Source: Ceraceosorus guamensis
Taxonomy: Eukaryota > Basidiomycota > Exobasidiomycetes > Ceraceosorales > Ceraceosoraceae
DNA: 64,000 nucleotides
Reading direction: 5' to 3'
Assembly: GCF_003144195.1 (NCBI RefSeq)
Contig: NW_020290002.1
Coordinates: forward strand, 1 to 64,000
Shown: in pieces, positions 34,004 through 47,175 of the stretch
How the letters are laid out: every line of letters begins with the position of its first letter
Numbering within the stretch: position 1 is the first letter of the stretch
Program-made: the position numbers and the translations under genes
Notes under the pieces: model-generated
Seen by the model: the letters and a program-made list of their open reading frames with translations, nothing else
What the model was told of the DNA's origin: nothing
Database searches by the model: none

Positions 34004-36525
34004 CTACTTCTGAGCAAATTTAGCCTTAATCTTCTCGGGTACCGATGGGTCGTTGAGACTGCTGAGGTCGCCCAGTTGGTCGCCTTCTCCCGAAGCGATT
34101 TTCCTAAGGATGCGGCGCATGATCTTGCCTGAGCGCGTTTTGGGCAGGTCGACGCCTTCGGTGAGGATGACGATCTTTTTTGGTGCCGCAAAGGGACCAA
34201 TGTTGCGCCTGACTTGAACGACGAGCTCCTTGGATAGAGCCTCTTCATTGTCAAAGGAGAAATTGGGCTTCAACGTGACGTATGCGCAGATGGTTTGACC
34301 CGTCATCTCGTCCGGAATGCCCACGACTGCAGTCTCTGCGACTCCTGGATGTTGGATCAAGGCGCTCTCGATCTCGGCTGTGCTCAGTCTGTGACCCGAC
34401 ACATTGATGACGTCGTCCACACGTCCCTTGATCCAAATGTATCCATCCTTGTCCCTCGCAGCGCCATCACCGGTAAAGTAGAAGCCCTTGTAAGGTCGGA
34501 GATAAGTGTCCAGGAAGCGATCGTGGTCGTTGAAGATGGTACGAGCTTGAGCGGGCCAAGGCTGGCGGAAGGCGAGAACACCCTCCACCTCGTTGCCCTT
34601 TAGCTCCTCTCCACTCGTAGGATCCAGCAGCACCGGTTCGACCCCCCAGAACGGTCTCGTGGCGCTTCCCGGCTTGGTCTTGATGGCACCCGGTAGCGGG
34701 GTGATCATGATGCTACCAGTCTCGGTCTGCCAATAAGTGTCCACAATGGCACACTCTCCCTTTCCGACATTCTCATTGTACCAATTCCAAGCTTCTGGGT
34801 TGATCGGCTCTCCTACTGATCCCAGGGTGCGCAGGGTGGAGAGATCGTGTCCCTTTACGAACTCTTCGCCCATTCTTCGCAGCAGGCGAATAGAGGTGGG
34901 CGCCGTGTAGAATTGAGTCAGCTTGTGCTGAGCCACGACCTCCCAGTATCGGCTCGCGGTCGGATAGACTGGTGTAGACTCGAAGACCAGCGTAGTCACG
35001 CCGTTCATGAGCGGGCCGTAAACGATGTAGCTGTGGCCAGTGATCCATCCCACGTCGGCCATGCATGCGAAACGATCGTTTTCATGCACGTCGAAGACAT
35101 GCTTGACTGTAAGGGCTGTGCCGAGCAAGTAGCCGGCAGTGGTGTGAACAACACCCTTCGGCTTGCCGGTGGATCCCGAGGTGTAGAGGATGAACAGTGG
35201 GTCTTCGGAAGAGACGCTCGTAGGTGGGCAGTAAGGTCTCTCGCGCTTGGTGATGTCGTGGTACCACTCATCTCTACCCTCGGTCATGCCCACATCCTTG
35301 TTTCCGGTACGTTGCACAACGATGCAGTGCTCCACTTTGGGGCACTCCTTGAGAGCAGCGTCCACGATGCTCTTTGTTGCGATGGTGCGACCTCCGCGCT
35401 TGCCTTCGTCGGTTGTGATCACCACTCGAGCTTCGCAGTCTACAGTGCGATCTCTGAGAGAGTCGGCAGAGAAACCGGCAAACACTACAGAGTGCACAGC
35501 GCCTAGACGGGCCGTAGCGAGCAGTGCAACGACAGCTTCGGGGATCATGGGCAGGTAGACGATGACAGTGTCTCCCTTTTTTACTCCGCGCTTCTTGAGT
35601 GCATTGGCCAGCTGGCTGACTTGAGCCAAGAGCTCTTTGTAAGTGATGATTCTTGCCTGACCTGGCTCATCGGCTTCGTAGATGATGGCCGCCTGAGTGT
35701 AGCGGAGAGGTTCGTGTGCAGGGTAATCAGCACAGTGGCGCTGCCGGTATCTGAGAATAGTCCGCGATGCAGAAAGGGCTCACCTTGTCTGGATTGCTGA
35801 AAGCCCAGCGATCAACGCAATTGTAGGAGGCGTTCAATTTGCCTTCTGGGAACCACGCCATATCTCCATTCTCAAAACCGCCGGCGCGGACCGTCTTGAA
35901 GGGCTCATCCCAGCTGATCGTCTCGTTAGCCAGCTGCGAGCAAGTGGGAGAGAGGAAAGAGTGTCAGGCAAGGCGCGTTCCAGCTGAGTCGTGTCAGGAA
36001 GAGAGTTGTGTGCAAATGCTTCGCCGCGAGGTGCTAGGGAAGATAGCCTATAGGCGGCTTGGCATCATGACGCAGTCTCAGCTGGCCGCGTGCTCGGCAG
36101 AGATCAACGCAGGCTATGCCAGCTCGCGCAGCAAGGAGGCAGCAGTCAATCGTGGATGGTATTGGGCCCTTGTTTGAGCACTATGGCCAGATCACCACTC
36201 TGTCTGTCAGCGCGCTTGGCCCTGCCTCAAGCCCGCACTCAGAAGGCAGAACCACGCCGCAGCTGCCGGCATTCGAGCCCAGCGCAATCGAGCCAGCCCA
36301 GCCCAGCCCAGCCCAGCACTGCAACTTGATGTCGCTTTAGTGTGCCGTGCCAATCAAGAATGTATCGCTGCGGCAACTCACCTTGCTCCAGAAAGCGTCT
36401 GGATTTTGAACGGAAGCTGCGTGATCCTTTTCGTACGTCTTGAGGTCAATGTGAGGCGTTGGAAAGTTCTTGCCAGCCAATCGCACCGGCACATCGTGCA
36501 CTGGGCTGTTGGCGTACTCTGCCAT
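34004..36525 (-). CDS. ACS1: Acetyl-CoA synthetase (acetate-CoA ligase)
   Basis: Exons 36382-36525, 35784-35933 and 34004-35692 give 660 aa, the usual size. Introns are 448 nt (GTGAGTTG...CTCGCAG) and 91 nt (GTGAGCCC...ACTCAG). It converts acetate, ATP and CoA to acetyl-CoA via acetyl-AMP (cytosol/nucleus). Signatures: [15 protein letters not shown], the adenylate P-loop [14 protein letters not shown] (268-281), [47 protein letters not shown], and the A10 motif [11 protein letters not shown], whose Lys (about 621) is the residue acetylated in other acetyl-CoA synthetases. The start [13 protein letters not shown] is natural for the family. The long first intron (448 nt) is unusual for this window. 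Which yeast paralogue it matches best cannot be judged from this one gene. Confidence 0.96.
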
Positions 36526-38069
36526 CGTGTCCGTCAGCGCTTGGTGTCTGTTTCGTGCCTTGTTCTGATTGGAGGATGTAGGGTGCGTATGCGCTTATCC
36601 TGCTCTCTGATTTAGCGATGAAGCGTCTCAAAAGTCTGTGATGGTAGTGCTGAGCAGGAATGAGGGAGAGTCACGATTTTGGTGAGGCAGCTGGACATGC
36701 CCGACGACTTTTTGCCTTTATGAGCTCCACTTGCGTGCTCCACACCGCACAACTCACACCCTTTCGCCAAGTCGCGGCCAGCGCTCGCCGCTATTTGACC
36801 CGCTTTGGCCGATCGATCACGTCAGGACACCTGACTGTCGCCGCAGGTTGGAGAGCATGCAGCCTCGTTGTGATCGAGTGCATGCGTGCGTGCGTGCGTG
36901 CGTGCGTCCGAGTCTCATCAGCTCCATGCCATGTACTGTTGTAGCTGTCTGTCCCAACGCTTCGGGACTTGGCGCTTGTGTTTCCTCCCCTTCGTGCGGA
37001 TCGGTGCATGGTGCTGCCCAGCCTCGAGGCCCACTCCATGGCTCCTGCCGACCCCCCTTTGCCCCTTCATCAAACGCAGCGTGGCAGCATGCATTCATTC
37101 ATTCAAAAAAAGTGGAGTTGAGCGTGCCCATGCACGCAGCTTGAGCAGCAGTTGCAGCGCGGCTAAGAAGAAAGCTCGTGCGTGCACGGGTCTGCTACCT
37201 GTACCGGTACAGTAGCTGCTGAATGCATGGTCACGAGTGCAGCAGACTCACGACTCAGACTGCCGTGGTGACTGACGGTGACGTGCTGCTAGCGAAGACA
37301 AATGTCCCACACAATGCTCACACGCGCAATAAAGGACACCCTCTCGCCTACTGCACCGCACCGCACCGCACCGCATCAGACCGTGCAAAAGTGGAGCCAG
37401 CTGCAGCATGCGTCAAATGACAATTGACTCAGACTCGTGACTACTACTCTATACTGCAGCGCGGATATGATGGCGAATGGCCCGAGCGTCGGCTCCACGC
37501 ATATATGCTGCTGCTGCTGCTGCTGCTTGTGGCTTTCCATGACCTCGCCTCGCCTCGCCTCGCCCCGCCCTACCGTGACTATACACTACTCAACTGCTGG
37601 GGCTCGGATTGTCCGCTGCGCAAGCTCATCCGACCCCACATCTTTCGTGTCTCCTTTCTCATCGTGCCGCGCGCACTATACTCGTTTTGAACGCACTCTA
37701 GGCTCCACACTTTGATTCACCCTCCTCCTATAGGGCTTGATTGAGGACTGTAGCTGTGCGCACACCATGCCAAGCCAAGCGCAGACTCGTACGTGTGGTG
37801 TGACTTTGACCGACCAGCGTTGGATGGAGAGAGATCGAGACGCAGATACGGAGAAGCATGCAGTCAAGCAAAGACTTGATCCCGCATGCAGCAAGGGCCA
37901 AGCTTGTCTTCGTCCAGCTCCTCCTGCCCATTCGTTCTGGACGTGTATACAGCGGCCCGAACAATATACACGCTGATTGCATGCTGAGGACTGCTAACAG
38001 TTCAAACGCAAGGGACGGCGGCCAAGCCAACGCTGGAGAGACGCAGCGAGCGCGATTGTGAAGGAAGAA

Positions 38070-38127
<58 letters not shown>

Positions 38128-39270
38128 AGTGCGTGGCTTAATCGTCTGAATTGCCGAGACCTCTTCGTATCTCAGCTTGCCGACAAAGCTACTTTCGGAC
38201 CCAATGTCCGCTTGTGCCGAATGAGCCGAGTGATACATGCCACTGCGACTTGAAACACGCAACATTTGCGATCGCAATTTGAGGGAGGGGCCGGGCTGCT
38301 GCTACAGTAGTATAGCTGATAGCTGGACGTCTGTCGCAAGGCTCGGAAAAGACGCACGACAGTCCTAGAACCCCGCGGGCAGAGATGAGCGCGCGGGGGC
38401 TTCTTTTTATTATTTGAGCGGAGATGTGAGGTGCGAGATGCGCGGGATGGGCATGCAAATGCACCCCGCGGCCAGCACTCAATCCATGCAGCAATTAAGC
38501 AGCATCTGAACAAGTCGGAGTCTGACCTCCACCTGATGAGCTAGCATCGAATAGTCGTTCGGTGAGAGCGCGCGGTAATATCGATCGAGCATGACTCGCA
38601 CATCATCAAAAAGCTACTCCTTGGCACGCACGCAACCTCGCTCATGTCCGAGTTGCCCATCAGGCACCACTCGTCTGGCTCGGAGGCCCGCTTTGAGCCC
38701 TAGCTGGCACTGCTGGATGTGATACGCAGCAGCGAGCGCATCGCCCTGAAAAGTCTCAAAGGCGGCAGGCAGTAAGAAGTAGAGCCAAACGACCGGCGCT
38801 GTGCTCTCGTGAGGAAGCCGGTGCGCAGCTCCAGCCCTGTCGCTCTCCGTGATTCTTGGCACTCGTCAACGCATGCCCTCGCACCACTCGCCTCGCCTAG
38901 AGAGACTGTCAAGTTCTGATATGACGGATGACAATTGCAGCCGTCGTCATGGAGCGACGGGCATACCGGACGATTCGTGACAGGCAAAGGCAAGTGCATG
39001 CTCGTCAGCGTACCTAGGTAGCCCACGCGTTTTTAGCACAGGATTCCACGGCAAGCCTACCAGAATACTTTCATTTTGTGTGTCTTCGATGCGCTTGAAA
39101 GCGACCGCACGCGGTACGATTGTATACATCTCACCTCTATCCCTCTCTGCAGGGCGTATGATACACGCACGCTAGTCAAGGTCGCCCGCCGATCCGGATG
39201 CATTGCGTCAGGAGTTCACAGTGCTGCAAAATGTAGCATTGCTCAATCCTGCTGCTCAAAACGAGTCGAC
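36526..39270. other. Long intergenic region upstream of ACS, with many simple repeats
   Basis: No convincing exon in 2.7 kb. It holds (CGTG)n at about 36882-36907, a perfect CTGTACCGGTACAG palindrome (37199-37212), (CCGCA)n at 37354-37375, (CTG)n at 37507-37529, (CGCCT)n at 37541-37565, and a 53-nt G run (38073-38125). Confidence 0.65.
38073..38125. repeat. Homopolymer G tract, 53 nt
   Basis: An uninterrupted run of 53 G in a gene-free region. Either a real poly(G)/poly(C) tract or an assembly artefact. Confidence 0.95.
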
Positions 39271-42200
39271 TCATCCGGCCAGCCCCCACCTGGCTCTTGC
39301 CATCTCCGCCTTCAGTCTTTGCACTTCTTGCCACACTCTTTCCTCCCACGCCAGTCCATCCCCGCCGCTTGCTGGCAGGACGGATCTGATAGGTTGAGCC
39401 GGCGTGGGCGGGGTCGCCACCGAGGATTTGCGTCTGGGCAGCGCAGGTGGAGCAGCGAGGAAATCGTCGTCCTTTGTAGCCGATTGGGATTCCGTCGAAG
39501 GTCTGCGAGACGTGGCCGGCGGTACTGGCACCGGACGCCGATTCGTCGCTCGTTTGGGCAAGGGAGGGGGAGCAATTCGTGGAGAAGCTGCAGCTGACGA
39601 AGAGGTGCTCGTCGTGAGCGCTTTGTCAGCGGCCTCGTCAAGGGCAGCAGATGAAGTCGAGGTCGCTTTGGGCGTAGGGGGAGCCTCGTCTTGCTGCGGA
39701 GCAATGAGCTTCGTAGAGGCTGTTTGCGGAGCATCGATCGCTTCGAGCTCGTCTTTGGCGAGCTCGGTCCTCTCCACCTGCGGGCTCGAAGCTTCACTTT
39801 GAGCATCCGCAAACGAAGATTCTGCTTCCGCATCTGTGTCCCCTCCATCATCATCATGTGCGTCCGTGGAATCGCTTTGCGCTTTTGCATCTTGTGTCGA
39901 GCCCTCGGCTGCCTCCGAAGAAGGTGTCAACGAAGCATCAGCTTCGGTCTGGGCCTCTGCTGCACCTTGTTCGGCATCCGCTGCTTGTTCTAGCTTCTCA
40001 ATGACCGCAGCCTTGCCCGTTGTAGGGGCGGCGTGTGGTTCAGAGGCGGACGCAACTTCTGTTGATAGTGGTGATGGTCTGACTGAGTCCGGGCGGATAG
40101 GCGCTGCAGGAGAGCCGGCTCGCGCGATCGCTGCGGCGGGCCCCATCGCTGAGGGGGCGTCGTCCCATGCCAGCTTGCCTTCAAGCACGACCGCACGCTC
40201 AAGAGATCTCAGGTAGCCCCAGAAAGCGCATGCCGCTCGAAGCCGGGCGAGACAATGATTAGGGCATATCAGGTACCTTGTCGTAGACGTTTCGTTCACA
40301 CGAAAGATGTGCGTCGGCACTGGTAAAGGTACAGCGGGACCAGCCATCTGCTTGAATAGCGAAGAGCGAAGGACGAGTCAGCGTCCGAAGGACAGAACCT
40401 CTCAGCCAGCGTGGGCCACTTACCACAGCAGGATTTGGCGAGTCTGGCGCCTGCTCCGCGTCTCCGTGAAGGTTGCTGCTCGTGTCGCTTGACGTGTGAG
40501 CGTGTCCAGAGGTGCTATTGTTGGCAGAGACGCTGGGCCGAGGGCTACTTCCCATGGAGCGGAGGGTGCTGAAGATGCCAGATTTGGCTCGGGGAGCGGT
40601 AGGCGTGCTGGTAGCACTCGGGCTTTCCGCACTGCTCCTTCCGCCAAATGACTGGGCGGCAGTGCCAGCAGCACTGATCCAGTTAGCTGCGGTACTAGCA
40701 GCGGTTGTCGTCTCCGTATGACCACCGCCCGGAAGAGGCACGTTCACCACACCGGCGCCGCACATGGTGCAGGCTGCGGGTGGAAGGTGCGCGTTGGCCC
40801 TGCGCACCGCCTCTTCATCCGGACAAACTCCGCCAGGAAAGACAGGCTCCACGACCAATGTCCCCTCCAGCACTGCCGCATTTGCCTGCCTTCTCGAGAG
40901 CCAATTAAGGCCAGGCGCAAAGTCGAATCGCAGGCAAGGATCGCTATCTTCTTCCTGAGAACGTTTAATGAATGGCAGGGACAGCTGGTTGGGAATGTGA
41001 ACGAGACTCTCAGCATTGGCAGGCAGAGATGGATAATCCTTATGCCTGCCGACTCCAGCAGCAACAAATGGAGAGTTTGTAGTGGGGCCAGAGTAGCCTC
41101 CTGCGAAGCCAGAGCTTCCCAGCCCCGTAAAGCTCACGGGCATACCCGGCATCCCGAGGGGCATCCCGAGGGGGGCAGGCGATACGGGCCTTGCTTCACT
41201 GCCTGCCCCTTGCCCGCTGGTTGCAGATACGGTCTTTTGACCCTCTCCTGGCAGTGGATACGTGTAGAAAGGTGCGAGCTGAATCCGAAGCTTGCGAAGC
41301 TGCTGCAGGAACGCGCAAAGCTCCCTGAATGGCACAATGTCGATCTGGAGCCACTGCTGGTGCAGAAGGGGCGCCACAGATCCTCTTCGCGCAGCACCGT
41401 CTTCGACAGACCGCTGGGAAGGAGTGCGCACCAGATCGTCGGCTCTTAACAAGCGCCCTTCACTTGCAAGCGCGCTCCACCCGTTTGCATCCGCAGTACG
41501 AGATTCGCTTGGCAGCGAGCCTCTCTGGCCATCCGCGGCTTCGCTTCGCGCGCTCTCCACCTGCCTCTGCAGATCGCCTAGAATCTTTTGCTGTTCGAGC
41601 ATGATCCCTTCCGTGTCCTTTAAGCGCTCCTCCATATTCCTGCTCTTCTCCTCTGCACGAGCTCGGAGTAGACGCTCAGCAGCGACCATTCGATTCGCCT
41701 CTTCGAACAGCGTTGCGCTAAGATCGTCTAGCTCGCCCTGCATCTTCTCCTTTGCATCCACTGCTTTGCCTCTCTGTGCTGTCTCTTCCAGTAATCGCTC
41801 CATCATCTTTTGCATCTCTGTGCTCACGTGCGCCTTTTCCACCAAGAGCCCAGTATTCAGCGCTGCTAAATGCTCCTGCCTCTCCTTTTCCAGCTCTGCG
41901 ATCCGCGTAGTATGTGCCATGATACGATTATGCGCGTCGGACAAGTCGTCTTCAAGATCGGATCGCTGCTCGTAAGAAGCGACTAGCTTGCTGTTCAAGC
42001 TCATCACCTGGCTCGTCAGATCCGATACTTGCGTCTCCAGCTCTGCAGACCCAGCAGAGGTCGTGCTCTCCTTCGAGGTTTCGCCAGCGGCTTTGTTTCC
42101 AAGTGCCAATGCCTTGAATTCGGATTGGGTCGGCGTGGCAGTGACTGGCGTTCGGATATCCGCGGGAGCGCCCAGGCCACTGCCATTGACAGCTTTGCTC

Positions 42201-42439
42201 GTCCCATTCACCTCGGGCGTCGCTGGCGCTTCGACAGAGCTGGTGTCCGGAGCGTCCGCAAAGGCCGGCTCTGCTGTCGACGTTCTGCGACTGCCGCCAG
42301 CTTCAGAGTCGCTCTCTTTGCCGAGCAAGGTGTCTGGGTCCGCATCATCTGCCAAGATGGATTCTGGATCTGGTCGCTGAAGGTGCGAGGTGGGAACATC
42401 GTCCTGTTCTTCGGGGTGGGATGCCTTTGGCGGCGCCAT
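39271..42439 (-). CDS. SEC2: Sec2-like Rab GEF (Sec4/Rab8 exchange factor)
   Basis: Two exons, 40424-42439 and 39271-40347, joined by a 76-nt intron (GTAAGTGG...AAGCAG), give 1030 aa. Sec2/Rabin8 activates the Rab GTPase Sec4 on secretory vesicles for polarised exocytosis. Residues 131-300 form a long coiled coil. The conserved GEF core is at about 238-265 (DDLSATLFEEANRMVAAERL). A Gly/Ser/Pro-rich middle follows. Around residue 450-570 a second conserved block contains PSLPANAESLVHIPNQLSLP, the CLRFDFAPGLNWLSRRQANA stretch, and a C..C pair in PAACTMCGAG. The segment spanning the splice (WSRCTFTSADAHLSCERN alternative end versus THIFRVNETSTTRYLICPNH) continues the Rabin8-like C-terminal domain. 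The last 300 residues are disordered, acidic and Ala/Ser-rich. It is much longer than budding-yeast Sec2 (759 aa). Confidence 0.88.
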
Positions 42440-43552
42440 CTCGCCCAGTCAAAGCCGTGCTCGCTACTTCGTCGATCGGTTCAGCGCGCTCTGCAAGCAA
42501 GGCGACTGGGAGGTGATAGGCGAGAAGAAGCGCGGGTGATTGGTCGACTTCCAACAACCGTGCCCGCGTGAAGACCTACTCGGAAGAATTGCTGGGCGAG
42601 AAGGAGCTGTCACAGAGTGCGATCGTCGTGTGCATGAGAGAAGCTGAGGATTTAGCTGAGATCAAGAGAAGGTCACCGTCGATTGCAAAGGGTGTCGAGG
42701 TAGTTGGCGGCAGGCATCACGACTCAAGGCTCATGACTGTGAGTGTGTGTACTCTGCATGTATGCTACACCAGACCCGATTCACTCGGCGGGCAAGCAAG
42801 CTTCAAAGGCGAGTGAGTCTTGTTTCCTCTTCTCGTCTTGTTCGTGCGTGACAAGTAGGCGAGGCGGCGATCCACACGACGCATGGACGCATATATGCAT
42901 GCATGCAACTCATCGCTCAACCAAATTAGACTCGCGGCCCGCCCAAACCCAGTCTAGAGTGTACGCGCATGGATTGGTGGGTTCAAATCAAACCTTCAAT
43001 TAATAAGAATTGACTCGGTAGATATATGGACTACATGTAGCATGCACACAACGCAGCGCAAAACGATCAAGACCACTCATCAAGAATATCGAGGCCGCGC
43101 GCCAAGCACGACACATATCGCGCGCCTGTACCGCGCGGTATCTATTTGGCATTCACGCTCACGAGACTCACACTGTTGTGACGGTAGAGCGCGGCAGCCG
43201 CTACGCACAGCACAGCATTCACGACTGAATCACAATATCGTCATGAATAGCCAGCAGCAAATTCTTCCACCACATGGTCACATACGCACCAACGAGTCCT
43301 CTAGAGCTGCGTTGCGCTCACGAAGCGCAAAGCCAAGCATCCGAGATGAGCCGATCGATGAAGTTCATATATTGACTCATCGACTCGTGCCGAGGGATTC
43401 CGGAGCGGCCCGAAGAAGCTTACATGCTACATGACTGGCACCGCCGCCAGCGATTGCGCAAGCTGATGAAACACAAGACAGTCTGCTGAGCCCAGACTGT
43501 CCTTTTCGCGATCCTTCACCCTACCCTGCAGATCGGCCGCATCCAGCAAGGC
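42440..43552. other. Intergenic region SEC2/SAC6
   Basis: SEC2 promoter and SAC6 3' flank. It includes CTGTACCGCGCGGTA (about 43126-43140), a variant of the GTACCGGTAC palindrome, and TCACGACT motifs near 42718. No gene. Confidence 0.6.
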
Positions 43553-46050
43553 TCAAGCCTGGATGGCCACTGCAATCGGATTGCGATGGAGGAGCAGTGT
43601 CAGAGCTGATGGATGACGCGTCGTTGGGCAGCAGGTTCATGATCACTCACTCAGGCTGCCGACAAACGTGAGAATCAGGCGCTGACGAAGCTCCACAATA
43701 TCTTCTGGAACGAGGAAGATGAGCGCACCTAGCTTGCGTGCAATCGAGATGGCCAGCTTGGCGTTGAGCCTCTGCTCTTCTTCCGTCCTACCAGGTGTCA
43801 CGAGAGACGAATCGACGATGCCTTTCCTTAAGCCGTCGAGCAGGTCGAGAAGGAAGTGTGCCGACCTGAGACTGGGGTCTTTGAAGCTCCTAATGGTGCT
43901 CGACTTGCCAGAGGACTTGACGACGTTGTTTGCCCAGGCAACCATGTCAGAGTCGCTGACCCCTCGTCCTCCCTTGCCCAAGCTCGAGAGCGTCTTGGTG
44001 ATGTTGAGGCGCATAAGCTGCCAGACGAGTCCCAATGTCAACGTCTTCGTTCCATCGACAATGTCAGCTCCCTGGATGCCGACGATGTGCATGTTGCTTG
44101 CTTTGGCGAGGTCGACCGCGTAATTTGTGTTCTCGACAGCTTTGAAGCGACTAAGCTCCTGGCCCTCCTTGGGCTTCGATACGCGCCTCCACTGCACGCT
44201 CCCGGGCAACACTTTATCGAACGCTTGCAGAATGACGCTGCCATCGCGCAAATCCTCAAACAGATTGTAGACGCCCGGGTCAACGTCCAGACTGTTGAGC
44301 CACAAGGTGAAGACACGAGCTTCGCGTTCGCCTTCGGCGTCAAAGTCTTCAATTTCGATAGGCGGAGGGGTCTCCAAAGCTTCCAAGCATGGCCAAGTGT
44401 TGAAGAGCACCGCCACGAACGCTAGATTGAGCTTTGGATTGCCCGCTACCATGGAGCCCGGGGTCAGATACTTCCGGCAGCCAATAGCGTCGGCGCGTTG
44501 CAGTACCTGTATTTGCGGGATCGCTAAATTGTTGGGATCAATGCAGAATGCATGAGCTTGACTGTGTACTCACAAGCTCAGCCCTTTGCAATAGGTCCTT
44601 CTGCTGCAATGGGGCGCGATCACAGACATCCGGCTTGAGTTGAGACAACAGGACAGTGTAATTCTCTCCATCGCTGACGTCCTTGCTAAAATTGCCGACT
44701 CTGCTCGCAACGCGGGATTGCAGATTAGTGTCGGGGCTGTAAAGTCTGAGCTGCAAGTTCTACTCGCCTTCTGTGCCAATTCGCTGCTTTGAGGTGGTAG
44801 TTGAACCAGCGCAGCAGAATTTGATCTGGCGGCAACCGAAGGAAGTCCTCCAGACTCTCGCCGTCATCAAGCAAACGGTACAATTCCGGGTGATTCTTCA
44901 AGTCGATCTTACTCAGTAGACCTCTACGGATGATTTGCCAGATCAGGCCCATGATCAGATGCTCTCTCCCGTCAATGATGTCTTGAGCCCCAACATTTAC
45001 CACGCTGCAGCCAATAGCTTTGGCGGAAGTGATGACTATATTGTTGTTCTCGGTCATTTGGAAAGCGTTGGGTCCCTTGCCAGCCTTGCCAGTGTTCAAA
45101 ACACGCTCATCGATCGTCTCGGGCACGGCATCATTGATGAGCTTGCACAGTATCAGACCATCTGTCAAGAGGCCGGAGGTCGAAGGAGGTGAATTGGTAT
45201 GGGAAAACCCCAAACTCCGGAGGCGGAGCAAGCTCACCTTTGGCATCATCGAAGAGTTGAAATGTGCCGGTGGGGATGGGAAGACGGTTTCCGACAACAG
45301 CATCTCCGGCGAGTGACTAGGGCAGGCATACTCAAACGAGTCAGCGTCGCTCTCGCACTTCCTCGCACCAAGCGCATGCGCAAGTCGCTGCAAGCTCAAG
45401 CTCAAGCTCAAGCTCTCTCTTCGCAGCAAGTTCGCCTCCCCTGTTCTTTCGCTTAATGAGCCTGGGCTACGCAGCACTCACCGAATTGATGTGCCGCGTG
45501 AATTCCGTTCGCTCATCTTCGTTGATGGTGTGCTGGACGCTCGCATTGGATCCCTTGACAAACACCTTGCCCTTAGTGACTGCGCCCGCACCCGCATTCC
45601 TTCCAGCACGCAGCTTGGCAAGTAGCTGTCCGAGAAGCACAGTAGCAAGGTCAGTAGACACGGCGAAGGCGAGAAAGGAGCTGAAATGCCGTGCTTGCAA
45701 GTGCTCAGCACTCACATCGACGTAGTCGTCCAGCTCGACCCTACCGCTCGAATCGACGTCCACCTCTTTCAGAGTTTCTCTCGCTTGATCATAGCTCGCC
45801 TCTCCAGCATCTGCGATGGCTTTCATCACGTCCTGCTTCGGAACGCTACCCTTCTCCTCGACGTCGATAGCCCTGAAACGAGAGATGAGACCCATCATCT
45901 CCTCCTGGGAGCTGCGCGGTGCACGGAGCATCAACGTGGAAGAATGCATGCAAAGCGGTCAGCGCCACAAAGCAGGTCGGTACTGCCCGCCATCCGCGTG
46001 CCATCTACGTACAATTGGGGATACTTGCGCTGCAGCTTAATTGCCTCCAT
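43553..46050 (-). CDS. SAC6: Fimbrin (Sac6), actin-bundling protein
   Basis: Nine exons: 46013-46050, 45716-45911, 45482-45625, 45238-45316, 44768-45161, 44574-44700, 43651-44506 and 43553-43569 carry the coding sequence, giving 616 aa (yeast Sac6 is 642; eight coding exons are listed, and no ninth is needed). Fimbrin crosslinks F-actin in endocytic patches and cables. Order: EF-hand-like N-domain (MEAIKLQRKYPQL, VDSSGRVELDDYVD), then HTINEDERTEFTRHIN opening the first of four calponin-homology domains (two actin-binding modules): DGLILCKLINDAVP, NNNIVITSAKAIGCSVVN, RWFNYHLKAANW, DGENYTVLLSQL, NPKLNLAFVAVLFN and NYAVDLAKASNMHIVGI. The intron at 44701-44767 uses a GC donor (AAG|GCGAGT). The 17-nt last exon gives GSLMAIQA, the expected fimbrin end; the plain ORF runs instead to a false stop at 43643. 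Confidence 0.95.
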
Positions 46051-47175
46051 CTTGGATATGCCGCTTTCGAGTAGGATTGTGGGGCGGCAGCAGGGGAAAG
46101 AGGCGTGTCACACGTAGCGCCCAGTCTTCCGTTCGTAAATATCGAGGTATCTCCTGATCTGATCTGCTCGGCAATCGTGAGGGCGAACACCGAGAAGAGG
46201 CCGCCGATGGGTGCGTGTAGGTATGGGGAGGTGAGGAATCACGAATTGCAATCACAAAGCCAAGCAAGATGTGGTAACGAGTCTCGAGTGGGGTGACAAG
46301 TAGCACCGCTAAATGGAGTGTTGAGTTAGAGTACAGCATTTACTCGTGACCTCACAACTCTTGACTGTTGTACCTTCTGCTCACGGGCCATCCCAGCTGG
46401 ATGCCGCCCGCGCGGCATTCGTGGGCGTTCGCGCGAATGCCATAGATTCACGATTTGGCTTGGCCGGCTTGTCCATGCAACGCCGCGCACCGCCCTGCGC
46501 TGCGATCGACTGCGCGCGCGAGCACGCGGAGATACGCAATGTCTCTGACGTCTTGCGCGCAGCCACGCGCCCCGCCAGTCTGCTTGACAGCATGTCGTCT
46601 GCGCAGCACGCAGCACGCGGCATGCGGCATCGGTCGATCGCTCAACATAAGTGCGAAGTACTGTGCTGCGCCAAACTTCATGGTTGTATGTGTGGCTGTG
46701 CGAGGAGCAGCCAAGGTTGCGCTACTTTTCAATCGCAAGCAGAGCATCGAGGACGTGCCGGGCGACGAATCGTGTTTCATGACAGGACTAGGATTCGCAA
46801 CGACAGGCACAAACGCGGATCGTCGCAGGCTCAAGAAGCGTGGACTCCGTGCCAATCTACTCGAGACAATTTCGAGCTCCTAGCTCTGAGCACAGCGATT
46901 AAGGCGGTCGATTGGGGGAGGAGGGGCGAGGCGCGGAAGGACTGTTGATACAAGGAGAGTGCGGGGAGCGTATGTCGTTAGGAGCGCGAATCGATGGTGG
47001 ATGGTGGGAAGCAGATGCAAAGGGAGTCTCGCTTGAATTGTCGAGACTGGCTGGTAGGTAATGCTGCTATGCTGCCGCCACCTTGGGTTGCCCGGTGGAT
47101 CTTTGACGGGAATGACAGCAAGAAAGAAATGTGAGTAATGACCAGCACATCTGTCACCTGCACGGAAATGGTAAC
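46051..47175. other. Intergenic region SAC6/HYM1
   Basis: SAC6 promoter side and HYM1 3' flank; CGCG-rich around 46400-46630. No coding exon recognised. Confidence 0.6.

Noticed and set aside
38700-39129. Overlapping minus-strand ORFs upstream of the SEC2 3' end
   Set aside because: Short, no domain, and no splice sites that link them into a convincing protein.
42975-42995. GGGTTCAAATC on the plus strand, resembling a tRNA B box
   Set aside because: Flanks do not fold as a cloverleaf and no A box is present.
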